Assembly: GCA_009782665.1 (NCBI GenBank)
Contig: WRIP01000027.1
Location: forward strand, 1 to 10,861
Length of the DNA: 10,861 nucleotides
DNA from: Oscillospiraceae bacterium
GTDB taxonomy: Bacteria > Bacillota > Clostridia > Oscillospirales > Ruminococcaceae
Reading direction: 5' to 3'
Program-made: the position numbers and the translations under genes
The notes under the pieces: generated by a model
The model's input: the letters and a program-made list of their open reading frames with translations, nothing else
What the model was told of the DNA's origin: nothing
Database searches by the model: none
Part shown: one piece after another, positions 1-7,063 of the stretch
How the letters are laid out: the number at the start of each line of letters is the position of its first letter
Numbering within the stretch: the stretch's first letter is position 1

Positions 1-1
1 T

Positions 2-1948
2 ATCTCGACCCGACTAGGCATCCCCTTGCTCTTTGGTATAGATGCTATACATGGACATGCTCTGCATCGAAAGGCAACTATATTTCCATCTCAACTGGCG
101 TTGGCAGCTGCCTGGAATGACGACTTGATCTACCAAGTGGGTAGGGTTACCGCTAGAGAGGTTGCAGCAGACGGATTACACTGGACCTTCTCGCCGGTAC
201 TCTGTCTGGGACGAGATACCCGTTGGGGTCGTATAGATGAAACGTTTGGCGAGGATCCCTACCTGGCAGGTCGATTGGGCGCCGCAATTGTAAGAGGTTA
301 TCAAGGAGATGATCTTGCTGCCGATGACAGTATTTTAGCCTGTGCAAAGCACTATATCGGCTACGGGGAAGCAACCGGAGCTCGAGACGGGGTTGATACT
401 GAGATGACCTTTAGAAAACTGCGTGAGGTGTTTCTGCCGCCCTTTGAAGCGGCAATCGCAGCTGGATGTGCAACCGTAATGACCGCATATGGTTCGATAG
501 ATTCAACTCCCTTCACCGCTAGTGAAAAGGCATTGAAGACTATACTCAAGCAAGAGTTGGGATTTGAGGGTTTCATTGTGACCGACTGGGATAATATCGG
601 ACATCTCATCGTTGATCAGAAGGTCGCAGCCGACATGAAGGAGGCCTCACGTCTTGCAGTCAATGCCGGTAATGATATGATGATGGTGACCTTTGATTCA
701 TACGATGCAATACTGGAGTTAGCCGAAAACGGTAAGCTTGACATTGCCGATATCGATGAAGCGGTCAAACGTATTCTAACTATGAAGTTCAAAGCAGGGT
801 TATTCGAAAAGCCAGAAAAGAAGATGCCGACAGAAGTAATAGGGTCTGTGGCTCATCAAGAGATCAATCTGCGTTCGGCTCGTGAGAGCCTGGTAATGCT
901 AGAGAACCGACAGAACCTCTTACCGCTGTCAGCTGATATTAAAACTATAGCAGTAATAGGACCGAATGCGGATGATGTATTTGCACAGTACGGAGACTGG
1001 ACATATTTCAGTCATCCAAAACAGACAGAGAATCTTTCTGCGTCAGAAGAAACATACACTCTGCTTTCTGGTCTACAGAAGATTGCCTCAGAGATGTCGG
1101 TATCTGTGATCCACCATAAGGGCTGTGATGTTGTGGGTGACGATACTGATGACATTGAAGCAGCGACAGCGATTGCCGCCCAGAGCGATGTGATTGTACT
1201 GGCAGTCGGAGATGTGTACGCACAGTTCGGAGAAACCAAAGATCGAGCCTGTCTATCGTTATCCGGAGCACAGCTGGAATTATTCAAGCGGCTCAGACAG
1301 TTAAACAAACCGATAGTTACGGTTTTAGTGGCATCCAAACCTTTGTGTCTGGGAGAGGTTGCGACCGATTCCGATGCACTTTTTGCAATGTTCAACGGAG
1401 GTCAATACGGAGGGTTAGCGGTTGCTGAGGCTATCTTCGGAAGACTGAACCCAACCGGTAAGCTTCCGATATCATTCCCACATCATGTGGGACAGTTGCC
1501 CGTCTATTATAATCAACTACCTGGATGGCACGGAGGACGGTATTGTGATCTGCCGGAAAGCCCACTCTACTCGTTCGGGTATGGACTGAGCTATACCGAA
1601 TACAGATTTTCCGACCTCGAGGTATTAACCGATGATACGGGTATCTTCGTTAGTGTAAATGTTACTAATGTCGGCAGTCGTGACGGAGTTGAGGTAGTTC
1701 AACTCTACTTTAACGACCCGGTGAGTACAATCATCACTCCTGTTAAGCAACTGATTGAGTTTGAGAGAGTACCGTTAAAAGCTAAAGAGACTAAGACCGT
1801 TAGTTTCAATCTTGATTACTCATCACTTTCACTGGTACGAGCAGATGAAACAAGGGTGGTGGAACCCGGTGAGTTCCATATTATGGTTGGTGGTGATTCA
1901 AGAGAACAATCCTTACTGACAACCGTCATATCGATATATAATAGATGA
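2..1948 (+). CDS. Glycoside hydrolase family 3 beta-glucosidase-like protein (5' end missing)
   Basis: GH3 enzymes release terminal beta-linked sugars, usually glucose or xylose, by a retaining mechanism. The frame is open to the left edge and reads RLGIPLLFGIDAIHGH, a typical internal GH3 segment, so the true start lies upstream; the TTG at 26 is not a credible start. Numbering residues from base 26: GEDP lies near 75-78, the sugar-binding KH pair is K108-H109, and the nucleophile Asp is D187 in the VTDW motif. The alpha/beta sandwich domain starts near 285 and holds E403 in GETKDR, a candidate acid/base. SFGYGLSY near 516-523 leads into a fibronectin-III-like domain at about 540-625. About 100 N-terminal residues are missing compared with BglX-type proteins, so a signal peptide cannot be judged. 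Family assignment is firm; the exact sugar is unknown. The next gene begins 44 bases after the stop, with no terminator seen between. Confidence 0.93.
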   Translation: MSTRLGIPLLFGIDAIHGHALHRKATIFPSQLALAAAWNDDLIYQVGRVTAREVAADGLHWTFSPVLCLGRDTRWGRIDETFGEDPYLAGRLGAAIVRGYQGDDLAADDSILACAKHYIGYGEATGARDGVDTEMTFRKLREVFLPPFEAAIAAGCATVMTAYGSIDSTPFTASEKALKTILKQELGFEGFIVTDWDNIGHLIVDQKVAADMKEASRLAVNAGNDMMMVTFDSYDAILELAENGKLDIADIDEAVKRILTMKFKAGLFEKPEKKMPTEVIGSVAHQEINLRSARESLVMLENRQNLLPLSADIKTIAVIGPNADDVFAQYGDWTYFSHPKQTENLSASEETYTLLSGLQKIASEMSVSVIHHKGCDVVGDDTDDIEAATAIAAQSDVIVLAVGDVYAQFGETKDRACLSLSGAQLELFKRLRQLNKPIVTVLVASKPLCLGEVATDSDALFAMFNGGQYGGLAVAEAIFGRLNPTGKLPISFPHHVGQLPVYYNQLPGWHGGRYCDLPESPLYSFGYGLSYTEYRFSDLEVLTDDTGIFVSVNVTNVGSRDGVEVVQLYFNDPVSTIITPVKQLIEFERVPLKAKETKTVSFNLDYSSLSLVRADETRVVEPGEFHIMVGGDSREQSLLTTVISIYNR

Positions 1949-1992
1949 CCTGGCAATACTTAACTTAATCGATAGAACCTAAAAGGAAAGAT

Positions 1993-2529
1993 GTGACCGA
2001 AGTGGTAAAACCTGAACTGATGGAACAAATATCTCAGGAATATATAGATGAAAACTTAAGATTTCGTCATTTCCTTAAGAGGAACGCTGACCCTAAGAGG
2101 TTGGATGAACAGTTTAAACGACTGCATCTGCAGTTGTTTAATGGGTATGACTGTTGTCATTGTGCTAACTGTTGTCGTGATTTTGATGTAAGCTTCTGTG
2201 AAGACGATATCGTTAATGCAGCCGGGTACATAGAGATGTCATGTGAGGAGTTTGTTGAAACATTTCTAACGGAAGATGATGAAGGCTTAATCATTAAGGG
2301 ACCCTGTAGTTTTCTTGAGCCGGACGGCAGATGTCGAATACAGTCGGTGAAGCCCATAGAATGCAAGAGTTTTCCGCATACCGATATGCCGGAACGAATT
2401 TATAGTTTATACAGCGTCATGGATTATGCACAACGATGTCCTATTGTCTTTGAGATAGTCCAACGTCTCAAAACGATGTACCATTACAGCGATAACCCCA
2501 AAGATACTGTCCCTGGATGGATGGAGTAG
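1993..2529 (+). CDS. YkgJ-type CxxCxxCC cysteine-cluster protein
   Basis: A 178-residue protein of the UPF0153/YkgJ family, described as a putative zinc- or iron-binding domain; its biochemical role is unknown. The signature CxxCxxCC is C54, C57, C60 and C61, with C55 as an extra cysteine. A second cysteine set follows the family pattern: C105, C114 and C124, the last in ECKSFP. No signal peptide or membrane segment is visible, so it is probably cytoplasmic. The chosen start is GTG at 1993, preceded by AAGGA at 1983-1987 with a 5-base gap; the overlapping ATG at 1991 runs straight into TGA and cannot be used. The gene ends 2 bases before the preferred rarA start, so the two are probably co-translated. 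A metal-sensing or metal-delivery role is only inference. Confidence 0.85.
   Translation: MTEVVKPELMEQISQEYIDENLRFRHFLKRNADPKRLDEQFKRLHLQLFNGYDCCHCANCCRDFDVSFCEDDIVNAAGYIEMSCEEFVETFLTEDDEGLIIKGPCSFLEPDGRCRIQSVKPIECKSFPHTDMPERIYSLYSVMDYAQRCPIVFEIVQRLKTMYHYSDNPKDTVPGWME
2523..2526 (+). promoter_or_regulatory. Ribosome binding site deciding the rarA start
   Basis: GGAG lies 5 bases before the ATG at 2532, inside the end of the upstream gene. The in-frame ATG at 2517 has no comparable site, so 2532 is preferred. Confidence 0.6.
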
Positions 2530-2531
2530 AA

Positions 2532-3866
2532 ATGAGACAGAATTCACTTTTTGAGAACTATGACTTTAATATGCCGCTCGCTAGTCGCATGAGACCATCG
2601 AGTCTATCGGAGTTTGTGGGTCAAGAGCATCTAGTAGGAGAAGGCAGGATCCTACAACGGCTGATAGAGAAAGATATGTTGTCTTCCATGATTTTCTGGG
2701 GTCCTCCCGGGGTCGGAAAGACCACTCTAGCACGCATTATTGCCGAGAAGACCAATTCACAGTTTATCGACTACTCTGCTGTAACCAGCGGCATCAAGGA
2801 GATTAAGGCAGTGATGGCCGAAGCAGAACAGATGCGTCTGATGGAGCGAAGAACCATACTCTTCATTGATGAGATTCATCGATTTAACAAAGCACAACAG
2901 GATGCTTTTCTGCCTTATGTTGAACGCGGTAGCATCATCCTCATCGGCGCTACCACAGAGAATCCATCCTTCGAGGTAAATGCCGCTCTTTTAAGTAGAT
3001 GCAAGGTGTTTGTGATGCATATGCTGAGTGTTCAGGATATCCATGAACTGTTAGTCAGGACCATGAATGATGAACGGGGATTCGGCAAACAGAATATCGA
3101 TATCTCTGATGATATGTTGTCGATGATCGCTAACTTCGCCAACGGGGATGCACGGACAGCACTCTCAACTCTTGAGATGGTCATCATCAACAGCCCTGAG
3201 GTTGATGATTCGATAGTAGTCTCAAGCGAAGTGCTGGAACAGGTCACCAGTAAAAAGATATTGCTCTATGATAAAGACAGAGAAGAGCACTATAATATTA
3301 TCTCCGCTCTGCACAAATCTATGCGAAATTCTGATGTAAATGCAGCTATCTATTGGCTCGCACGAATGCTAGAAGCGGGTGAGAATCCTCTCTATGTTGC
3401 ACGTAGAATTGTCAGATTTGCAAGTGAAGACATCGGGATGGCAGATAGTAGGGCACTAGAGGTCGCGGTTGCTGCCTATCAGGCTTGTCATTTTATCGGA
3501 ATGCCGGAGTGCAACGTCCATCTGACACATGCAGTCACCTATCTCTCATTGGCACCTAAGTCTAATTCATTGACTGCGGCATATGAGGCAGCGGCTAAAG
3601 ATGCTAATGACACAATATCTGAACCGGTACCGCTGACCATCAGAAATGCTCCAACCGGATTGATGAAACAGCTCGGGTACGGCAAGGATTATATGTATGC
3701 ACATAACTATGAAGATAAGATAACCAGTATGCAGTGTCTGCCGGATTCACTCAAGGATCGTCATTACTATATCCCTACCGAACAAGGCAGTGAAAAACGG
3801 GTAAAGGAACGACTGCTACAGATTGAACAGTGGCATAAAGAACATGACGGAGTAGAAAGAAAGTAA
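2532..3866 (+). CDS. rarA: Replication-associated recombination protein A (MgsA/WRNIP1 family AAA+ ATPase)
   Basis: RarA is a clamp-loader-like AAA+ ATPase that acts at stalled replication forks and interacts with SSB in well-studied bacteria. From the ATG at 2532 the protein is 444 residues, the usual family size. The N-terminal segment has the family hallmark RMRP followed by FVGQEHLV. Walker A is GPPGVGKTT at 57-65 with K63. Walker B is ILFIDEIHRFNKAQQDAF with D113-E114, and sensor 1 is in IGATTENPSF. The C-terminal half (about 260-440) matches the MgsA tetramerisation region, including ARRIVRFASEDIGMAD. An in-frame ATG at 2517 would add five residues but overlaps the upstream gene and lacks a ribosome site. 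The next gene begins one base after the stop, so translation is probably coupled. Confidence 0.96.
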   Translation: MRQNSLFENYDFNMPLASRMRPSSLSEFVGQEHLVGEGRILQRLIEKDMLSSMIFWGPPGVGKTTLARIIAEKTNSQFIDYSAVTSGIKEIKAVMAEAEQMRLMERRTILFIDEIHRFNKAQQDAFLPYVERGSIILIGATTENPSFEVNAALLSRCKVFVMHMLSVQDIHELLVRTMNDERGFGKQNIDISDDMLSMIANFANGDARTALSTLEMVIINSPEVDDSIVVSSEVLEQVTSKKILLYDKDREEHYNIISALHKSMRNSDVNAAIYWLARMLEAGENPLYVARRIVRFASEDIGMADSRALEVAVAAYQACHFIGMPECNVHLTHAVTYLSLAPKSNSLTAAYEAAAKDANDTISEPVPLTIRNAPTGLMKQLGYGKDYMYAHNYEDKITSMQCLPDSLKDRHYYIPTEQGSEKRVKERLLQIEQWHKEHDGVERK

Positions 3867-3867
3867 C

Positions 3868-5112
3868 ATGATTCTCTCATCACAAGAAATATCTCGCAGT
3901 ATAGGGGTAGATTCTGATACGGTTATGCAAACCAAACGGATAGTTATTGAGCCTGGTGCTTTGCTTCGGTTAGAAAGAGAGCTGTATGACTGTGGGCTAG
4001 TTGGTCGCTCTGTCTTGATCTGTGACAGCAACACCAAACCGATACTCGACCGATACGCCCTGTCCTTTGATGAGGTTATTCAACTACCGGAGCACAATCT
4101 ACATGCGGATGAAATAGCGACCGAAAGGGTACTGAGACAAATTACCGAAAAAGATCTCCTGATAGCCTTTGGAACAGGAACCATACATGACATCACGCGG
4201 TACTGTGCCCATAAGAAAGCATTACCGTTCATAAGCTGTCCTACCGCAGCTTCTGTTGATGGGTTTAGTTCCGCAGTATCGGCAATGACCTGGAAGGGAT
4301 ACAAGAAGACCATGCCTGGTGTTGCTCCAGCGTTAGTGGTAGCAGATCTTGAGATAGTGGCTAATGCACCGATACGACTCACTGCATCCGGTGTCGGTGA
4401 TCTACTGGGTAAGCATATTTCGCTAGCAGATTGGGAGATAGCAGCCTCTATCTCAAACGAGCCATACTCTGGCGCAATAGCTGCAATTATGCGGCAGGCG
4501 GTAAATGCCATGCAGGAGAGCCTTGGCGGGCTCTTGGCCAAGAGATATGAGTCTTATGAAAAGCTGATGTACGGTCTGGTATTGTCGGGACTGGTTATGC
4601 AGGTTTGGGGAAACTCACGACCAGCTAGCGGAGCAGAACACCATGTCTCTCACATGATCGAGATGAATGTACTGGGGAACAACACCAACCTACACGGAGA
4701 GAAGGTCGGGGTAACATCAATACTCGTCTCGAGAGTTTATCATGATCTCGCCAACATGAGCAGACATCAACTAAAGGGGAAAGTACTGCCATATATGATG
4801 CCGCAAACCGCAGAAATTGAACAAGTGTTCGGCAATCTGTCGGAAGACATAATTCATGAAAACACTCGGTGTTGTGCACCGGTTGATGTAGCTGAAACTC
4901 TGGTCCAACGATGGGATGAGGTTAGGTTGATTATCTCAAGAATACCCGAGAGTAATGAGCTTCGAGATATGCTGGAAACAGTAGGTGCTAAGACAGACCT
5001 ATTAGATATTGATCTACATCTGGAACAGCTTCAACTGCTTTTGAATTATTCTCCCTTGGTACGCAACAGATTGACTCTTATGAGAGTAGCAGTCGGTTGT
5101 AGTTTGATATAG
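3868..5112 (+). CDS. egsA: sn-Glycerol-1-phosphate dehydrogenase (AraM/EgsA type)
   Basis: This family reduces dihydroxyacetone phosphate to sn-glycerol 1-phosphate with NAD(P)H. In Bacillus the product feeds heptaprenylglyceryl-phosphate synthesis through PcrB; in archaea the same activity sets membrane lipid stereochemistry. The 414-residue protein has the family landmarks in order: the nucleotide-binding GTGTIHDITRY, then PTAASVDGFSS, ASGVGDLLGKHISLADWE with metal-ligand Asp D178, RPASGAEHHVSH with H258, H259 and H262, and LHGEKVGV with H276. The Asp and two of these His are the expected metal ligands (nickel in AraM, zinc in archaeal enzymes). It is somewhat longer at the N terminus than a core AraM; an internal ATG at residue 20 lacks a ribosome site. 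It starts one base after rarA with only a weak purine-rich site, so coupling to rarA is likely. No PcrB-like gene is in the window. Glycerol dehydrogenase or dehydroquinate synthase are less likely given the AraM-specific motifs. Confidence 0.9.
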   Translation: MILSSQEISRSIGVDSDTVMQTKRIVIEPGALLRLERELYDCGLVGRSVLICDSNTKPILDRYALSFDEVIQLPEHNLHADEIATERVLRQITEKDLLIAFGTGTIHDITRYCAHKKALPFISCPTAASVDGFSSAVSAMTWKGYKKTMPGVAPALVVADLEIVANAPIRLTASGVGDLLGKHISLADWEIAASISNEPYSGAIAAIMRQAVNAMQESLGGLLAKRYESYEKLMYGLVLSGLVMQVWGNSRPASGAEHHVSHMIEMNVLGNNTNLHGEKVGVTSILVSRVYHDLANMSRHQLKGKVLPYMMPQTAEIEQVFGNLSEDIIHENTRCCAPVDVAETLVQRWDEVRLIISRIPESNELRDMLETVGAKTDLLDIDLHLEQLQLLLNYSPLVRNRLTLMRVAVGCSLI

Positions 5113-5121
5113 GTTGATTTA

Positions 5122-5134
5122 TTTAACAATATCA
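5122..5134 (+). repeat. TTTAACAAtATCA motif, copy 1
   Basis: TTTAACAATATCA begins 10 bases after the dehydrogenase stop and precedes a hairpin. Near-identical copies occur at 6961, 8874 and 8893, always between a stop codon and a hairpin. Its function is unknown; an AT-rich upstream promoter element is one possibility. Confidence 0.35.
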
Positions 5135-5155
5135 GAAGGTTATCCCTATATATCC

Positions 5156-5176
5156 TGCTGAAAAAGGTTTTCAGCA
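5156..5176. terminator. Perfect 9-bp hairpin, weak terminator or operator
   Basis: The arms TGCTGAAAA and TTTTCAGCA are perfectly complementary around a 3-base AGG loop. There is no T-tract after the stem, so it is a poor intrinsic terminator, though it sits where the preceding operon should end. It directly abuts the predicted -35 box at 5177, so a regulatory role is equally possible. Confidence 0.45.
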
Positions 5177-5205
5177 TTGAAATATGCTCTGTAATACCTT
5201 ACTAT
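5177..5205 (+). promoter_or_regulatory. Predicted sigma-70-type promoter for the RraA-like operon
   Basis: TTGAAA at 5177-5182 (5 of 6 to consensus) is followed after 17 bases by TACTAT at 5200-5205 (4 of 6). It would give a leader of about 40 bases before the ATG at 5251, which has AAGGAG at 5239-5244. Confidence 0.5.
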
Positions 5206-5250
5206 AAAACCAAGCAAGTGTGTTGCTAAAAAATTAATAAGGAGCTAACT

Positions 5251-5958
5251 ATGTCTAAAGAAAAAATCGAACTGCTACACAAATATGACACCCCATCCAT
5301 TACAAACGTTGTTGCTACCTATCCGGCGGATAAAGAATTATGCCTGGGGCTATATAATCCCTGGGAGGTCAATTGGTATACCGATCAATCCCTGAAATGC
5401 ATGTTCCCAGAGCTTGGAAGAAGAGCCGGTTATGTCATTACCTGTGTATATGGTATGCCGGATCCTACCTTTAACCGTCTCGGCATGAAGGATCTATTGG
5501 CAGCCATTCAAGCCTCACCTCAGCCGGTTATACTGGCCGTCAAACAAAACCTTCCGGAATACATTAAAAACAAGAATGGTCTCATGGGTGGTAATATGCT
5601 CACCGCGTTCAAAGCTGCCGGAGTAGTGGGAGTTATGTCGGATGGCCCCTCCCGCGATGTTGACGAAATACGCCCGATGGGAGTTCAATACATGTTGACT
5701 GGAGTGACCCCCGGACACGGAACCTTTGCTCTCGAAGCAATTAATGTTCCGGTAAATATCTGCGGTATGGATCTGATGCCGGGAGAGATAGTACACATGG
5801 ATGAGAATGGAGCCTGTAAGTTCCCGTCTGAAAAACTGGACGATGTTTTGGAGTTGGCAGAGCGCCTTCATGTGAAAGAAACAAAACGTATGGATCTCAT
5901 GAGTAAGACCGACAGCGTAGACGAGATAATGAAGATCATGGGTGGCGCATACGACTAA
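5251..5958 (+). CDS. RraA-like family protein (HMG aldolase/oxaloacetate decarboxylase-like fold)
   Basis: Members of this fold include the RNase E inhibitor RraA and metal-dependent aldolases/decarboxylases acting on 4-hydroxy-4-methyl-2-oxoglutarate-type substrates and oxaloacetate. The 235-residue length fits the aldolase-like subgroup rather than the short RraA proteins (about 160). The key block at 113-145 reads GGNMLTAFKAAGVVGVMSDG then PSRDVDEIRPMG. It keeps the Asp-Gly (D131-G132) and the Arg-Asp pair R135-D136, of which the Asp binds the divalent metal in studied members. The C-terminal part holds MPGEIVHMDENGACKFPSE, where the usual PGD...DDDGV is varied. No signal peptide or membrane segment is seen. 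A strong ribosome site and its own promoter precede it, and the dehydrogenase-like gene starts 31 bases after its stop. The substrate cannot be read from sequence; a sugar-acid or keto-acid lyase role is inference. Confidence 0.82.
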   Translation: MSKEKIELLHKYDTPSITNVVATYPADKELCLGLYNPWEVNWYTDQSLKCMFPELGRRAGYVITCVYGMPDPTFNRLGMKDLLAAIQASPQPVILAVKQNLPEYIKNKNGLMGGNMLTAFKAAGVVGVMSDGPSRDVDEIRPMGVQYMLTGVTPGHGTFALEAINVPVNICGMDLMPGEIVHMDENGACKFPSEKLDDVLELAERLHVKETKRMDLMSKTDSVDEIMKIMGGAYD

Positions 5959-5980
5959 TCGACCGAATTACTCAGGTTTT

Positions 5981-5987
5981 GGAGGAG
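5981..5987 (+). promoter_or_regulatory. Ribosome binding site deciding the dehydrogenase-like start
   Basis: GGAGGAG ends 2 bases before the ATG at 5990 (the GGAGG core is 4 bases away). This supports the ATG over the in-frame GTG at 5942, which overlaps the upstream gene. The ATG also gives the usual family N terminus, MRIVILDCYSINPGDL. Confidence 0.7.
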
Positions 5988-5989
5988 TA

Positions 5990-6955
5990 ATGAGAATTGT
6001 CATTCTTGATTGTTATTCCATAAATCCCGGCGATCTACCATGGGATGTATTGGAACAACAGGGTGAGGTTATCTGTTATGATCGAACAGATGAGAATGAC
6101 CACCCAGAGATAATAAAGAGAATTGGGGATGCGGATATAGTCATTACCATCCGCACCCCACTTTCGGCAGAAATTCTTAAGAGCTGTACAAATTTGAAGA
6201 TGGTACTGACGGTTGATACCGGTAAAGTGTGTGTCGATCCGACCGTAGCTATCAAGTTTGGTGTTACGACATTCACCGTAGAGGGTACCGGTGCATATTC
6301 CTCAGCACAAACGGCAATGGCGTTATTACTTGAGATCTGTCACCGAATACAGAACCATAGTGACTCGGTTATGAGAGGTGATTGGGAACACTGCGAGGAT
6401 TTTTGCTATTGGCTTTCGACACCAATCGAACTGTCGGGTAAACAATTAGGGATTGCTGGTTATTCAGCGGCAGCTGCTATCTTTGCCGATATGGCAAAGG
6501 CACTGGGGATGATCGTCAGTTTCTATGATCGATACTCGTCAACAGACGGATACGCGTTTGTGGATCTAGATGTCTTGATACGGCAATCGGAGATATTGCT
6601 GTTGTGCAGTCCCCCTGCTGGTGAAACCAAACAGCTTATACGCGCTGAGAATATCCGGAAGATGAAGGACGGAGTAATCATCATAAGTAACCTCTCGGAT
6701 GACTTCATAAAGGAAGCGGACCTAGCAGATGCACTAGCTGACGGTAAGGTTGCCGCAGCGGCTCTGGATACCGTGTCCACCAATCCGATTGAGAAAGATA
6801 ACCCCCTACTTAAGGCTAAAAATTGTATCATTACCCCTCGTCTGAGCTGGGCGACAAAGGAGAACAGGGGAAGAATTCTAGAGGATCTTTCAGTGAAAAT
6901 CGCTGCTTTTTTATCGGAAACTAAAGAAATACCAACAGAGGGTAAATTAAATTAA
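5990..6955 (+). CDS. D-2-hydroxyacid dehydrogenase homologue lacking catalytic residues (probable pseudoenzyme)
   Basis: The 321-residue protein aligns end to end with glycerate-dehydrogenase-like D-2-hydroxyacid dehydrogenases: an N-terminal MRIVILD...INPGDLPWD, LSGKQLGIAGY at the start of the nucleotide domain, DNPLLKAKNCIITP and SWATKENR near the end. Those enzymes reduce 2-keto acids with NAD(P)H. Here the GxGxxG loop reads GYSAAA (157-162), so only the first Gly remains. The catalytic Arg of the usual NTARGG is replaced in SNLSDD (S236 aligned). The Glu of the usual SVEPP is N265 in STNPI, and the catalytic His of ITPH is R284 in ITPR. The frame is undamaged and ribosome binding is strong, so the gene looks maintained and not decaying. 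It likely has a binding, regulatory or new catalytic role; standard dehydrogenase activity is unlikely. It follows the RraA-like gene by 31 bases and is closed by a terminator at 6977. These residue equivalences come from remembered family consensus, not a computed alignment. Confidence 0.85.
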   Translation: MRIVILDCYSINPGDLPWDVLEQQGEVICYDRTDENDHPEIIKRIGDADIVITIRTPLSAEILKSCTNLKMVLTVDTGKVCVDPTVAIKFGVTTFTVEGTGAYSSAQTAMALLLEICHRIQNHSDSVMRGDWEHCEDFCYWLSTPIELSGKQLGIAGYSAAAAIFADMAKALGMIVSFYDRYSSTDGYAFVDLDVLIRQSEILLLCSPPAGETKQLIRAENIRKMKDGVIIISNLSDDFIKEADLADALADGKVAAAALDTVSTNPIEKDNPLLKAKNCIITPRLSWATKENRGRILEDLSVKIAAFLSETKEIPTEGKLN

Positions 6956-6960
6956 AAAAT

Positions 6961-6974
6961 TTTAACAAATATCA
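6961..6974 (+). repeat. TTTAACAAnTATCA motif, copy 2
   Basis: TTTAACAAATATCA starts 5 bases after the preceding stop and 2 bases before the terminator stem. It differs from copy 1 by one inserted A. Confidence 0.35.
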
Positions 6975-6976
6975 TT

Positions 6977-7005
6977 AAAATCGGTTGTTAGTTAACCGGT
7001 TTTTT
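6977..7005 (+). terminator. Intrinsic terminator after the RraA-like operon
   Basis: Arms AAAATCGGTT (6977-6986) and AACCGGTTTT (6994-7003) pair over 10 bp with one G-U, around a 7-base GTTAGTT loop, and the T-run continues to 7005. The A-run on the other side means it could also work from the opposite strand. Confidence 0.75.
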
Positions 7006-7013
7006 GCTATATT
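6985..7013 (+). promoter_or_regulatory. Candidate promoter for the MarR-transporter operon, overlapping the terminator
   Basis: TTGTTA at 6985-6990 (4 of 6) and TATATT at 7008-7013 (5 of 6) are 17 bases apart. The -35 lies in the terminator stem-loop. TTGACG at 7012 looks like a better -35 but has no -10 at a usable distance. Transcription would begin near 7020. Confidence 0.35.
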
Positions 7014-7025
7014 GACGCTAGGTAT

Positions 7026-7036
7026 AGTTATTAACT
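7026..7036. promoter_or_regulatory. Possible MarR operator palindrome
   Basis: AGTTA-T-TAACT is a perfect 5+1+5 inverted repeat, just after the predicted transcription start and 27 bases before the marR-type gene. MarR proteins bind short palindromes and often autoregulate; assignment here rests on position only. Confidence 0.35.
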
Positions 7037-7063
7037 TTGGAATAGCAAGAGGGTATTGGAGAA

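Noticed and set aside
26..28. TTG as the start of the GH3 gene
   Set aside because: The frame stays open and GH3-like back to base 2, so the gene is simply cut by the window edge.
1012..1395. 127-codon open frame on the - strand
   Set aside because: Antisense to the GH3 sandwich domain; low-complexity Ser/Thr-rich translation with no family features or ribosome site evidence.
4080..4541. 153-codon open frame on the - strand
   Set aside because: It lies wholly inside the glycerol-1-phosphate dehydrogenase gene, has no recognisable domain, and its sequence is the antisense of conserved family motifs.
5942..5989. GTG start that would extend the dehydrogenase-like protein by 16 residues
   Set aside because: Overlaps the RraA-like gene, lacks a good ribosome site, and the added residues do not match the family N terminus; the ATG at 5990 has GGAGGAG in front.
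7012..7037. Promoter using TTGACG as the -35 box for the MarR gene
   Set aside because: No acceptable -10 lies 15-19 bases downstream; the pair at 6985/7008 has correct spacing.
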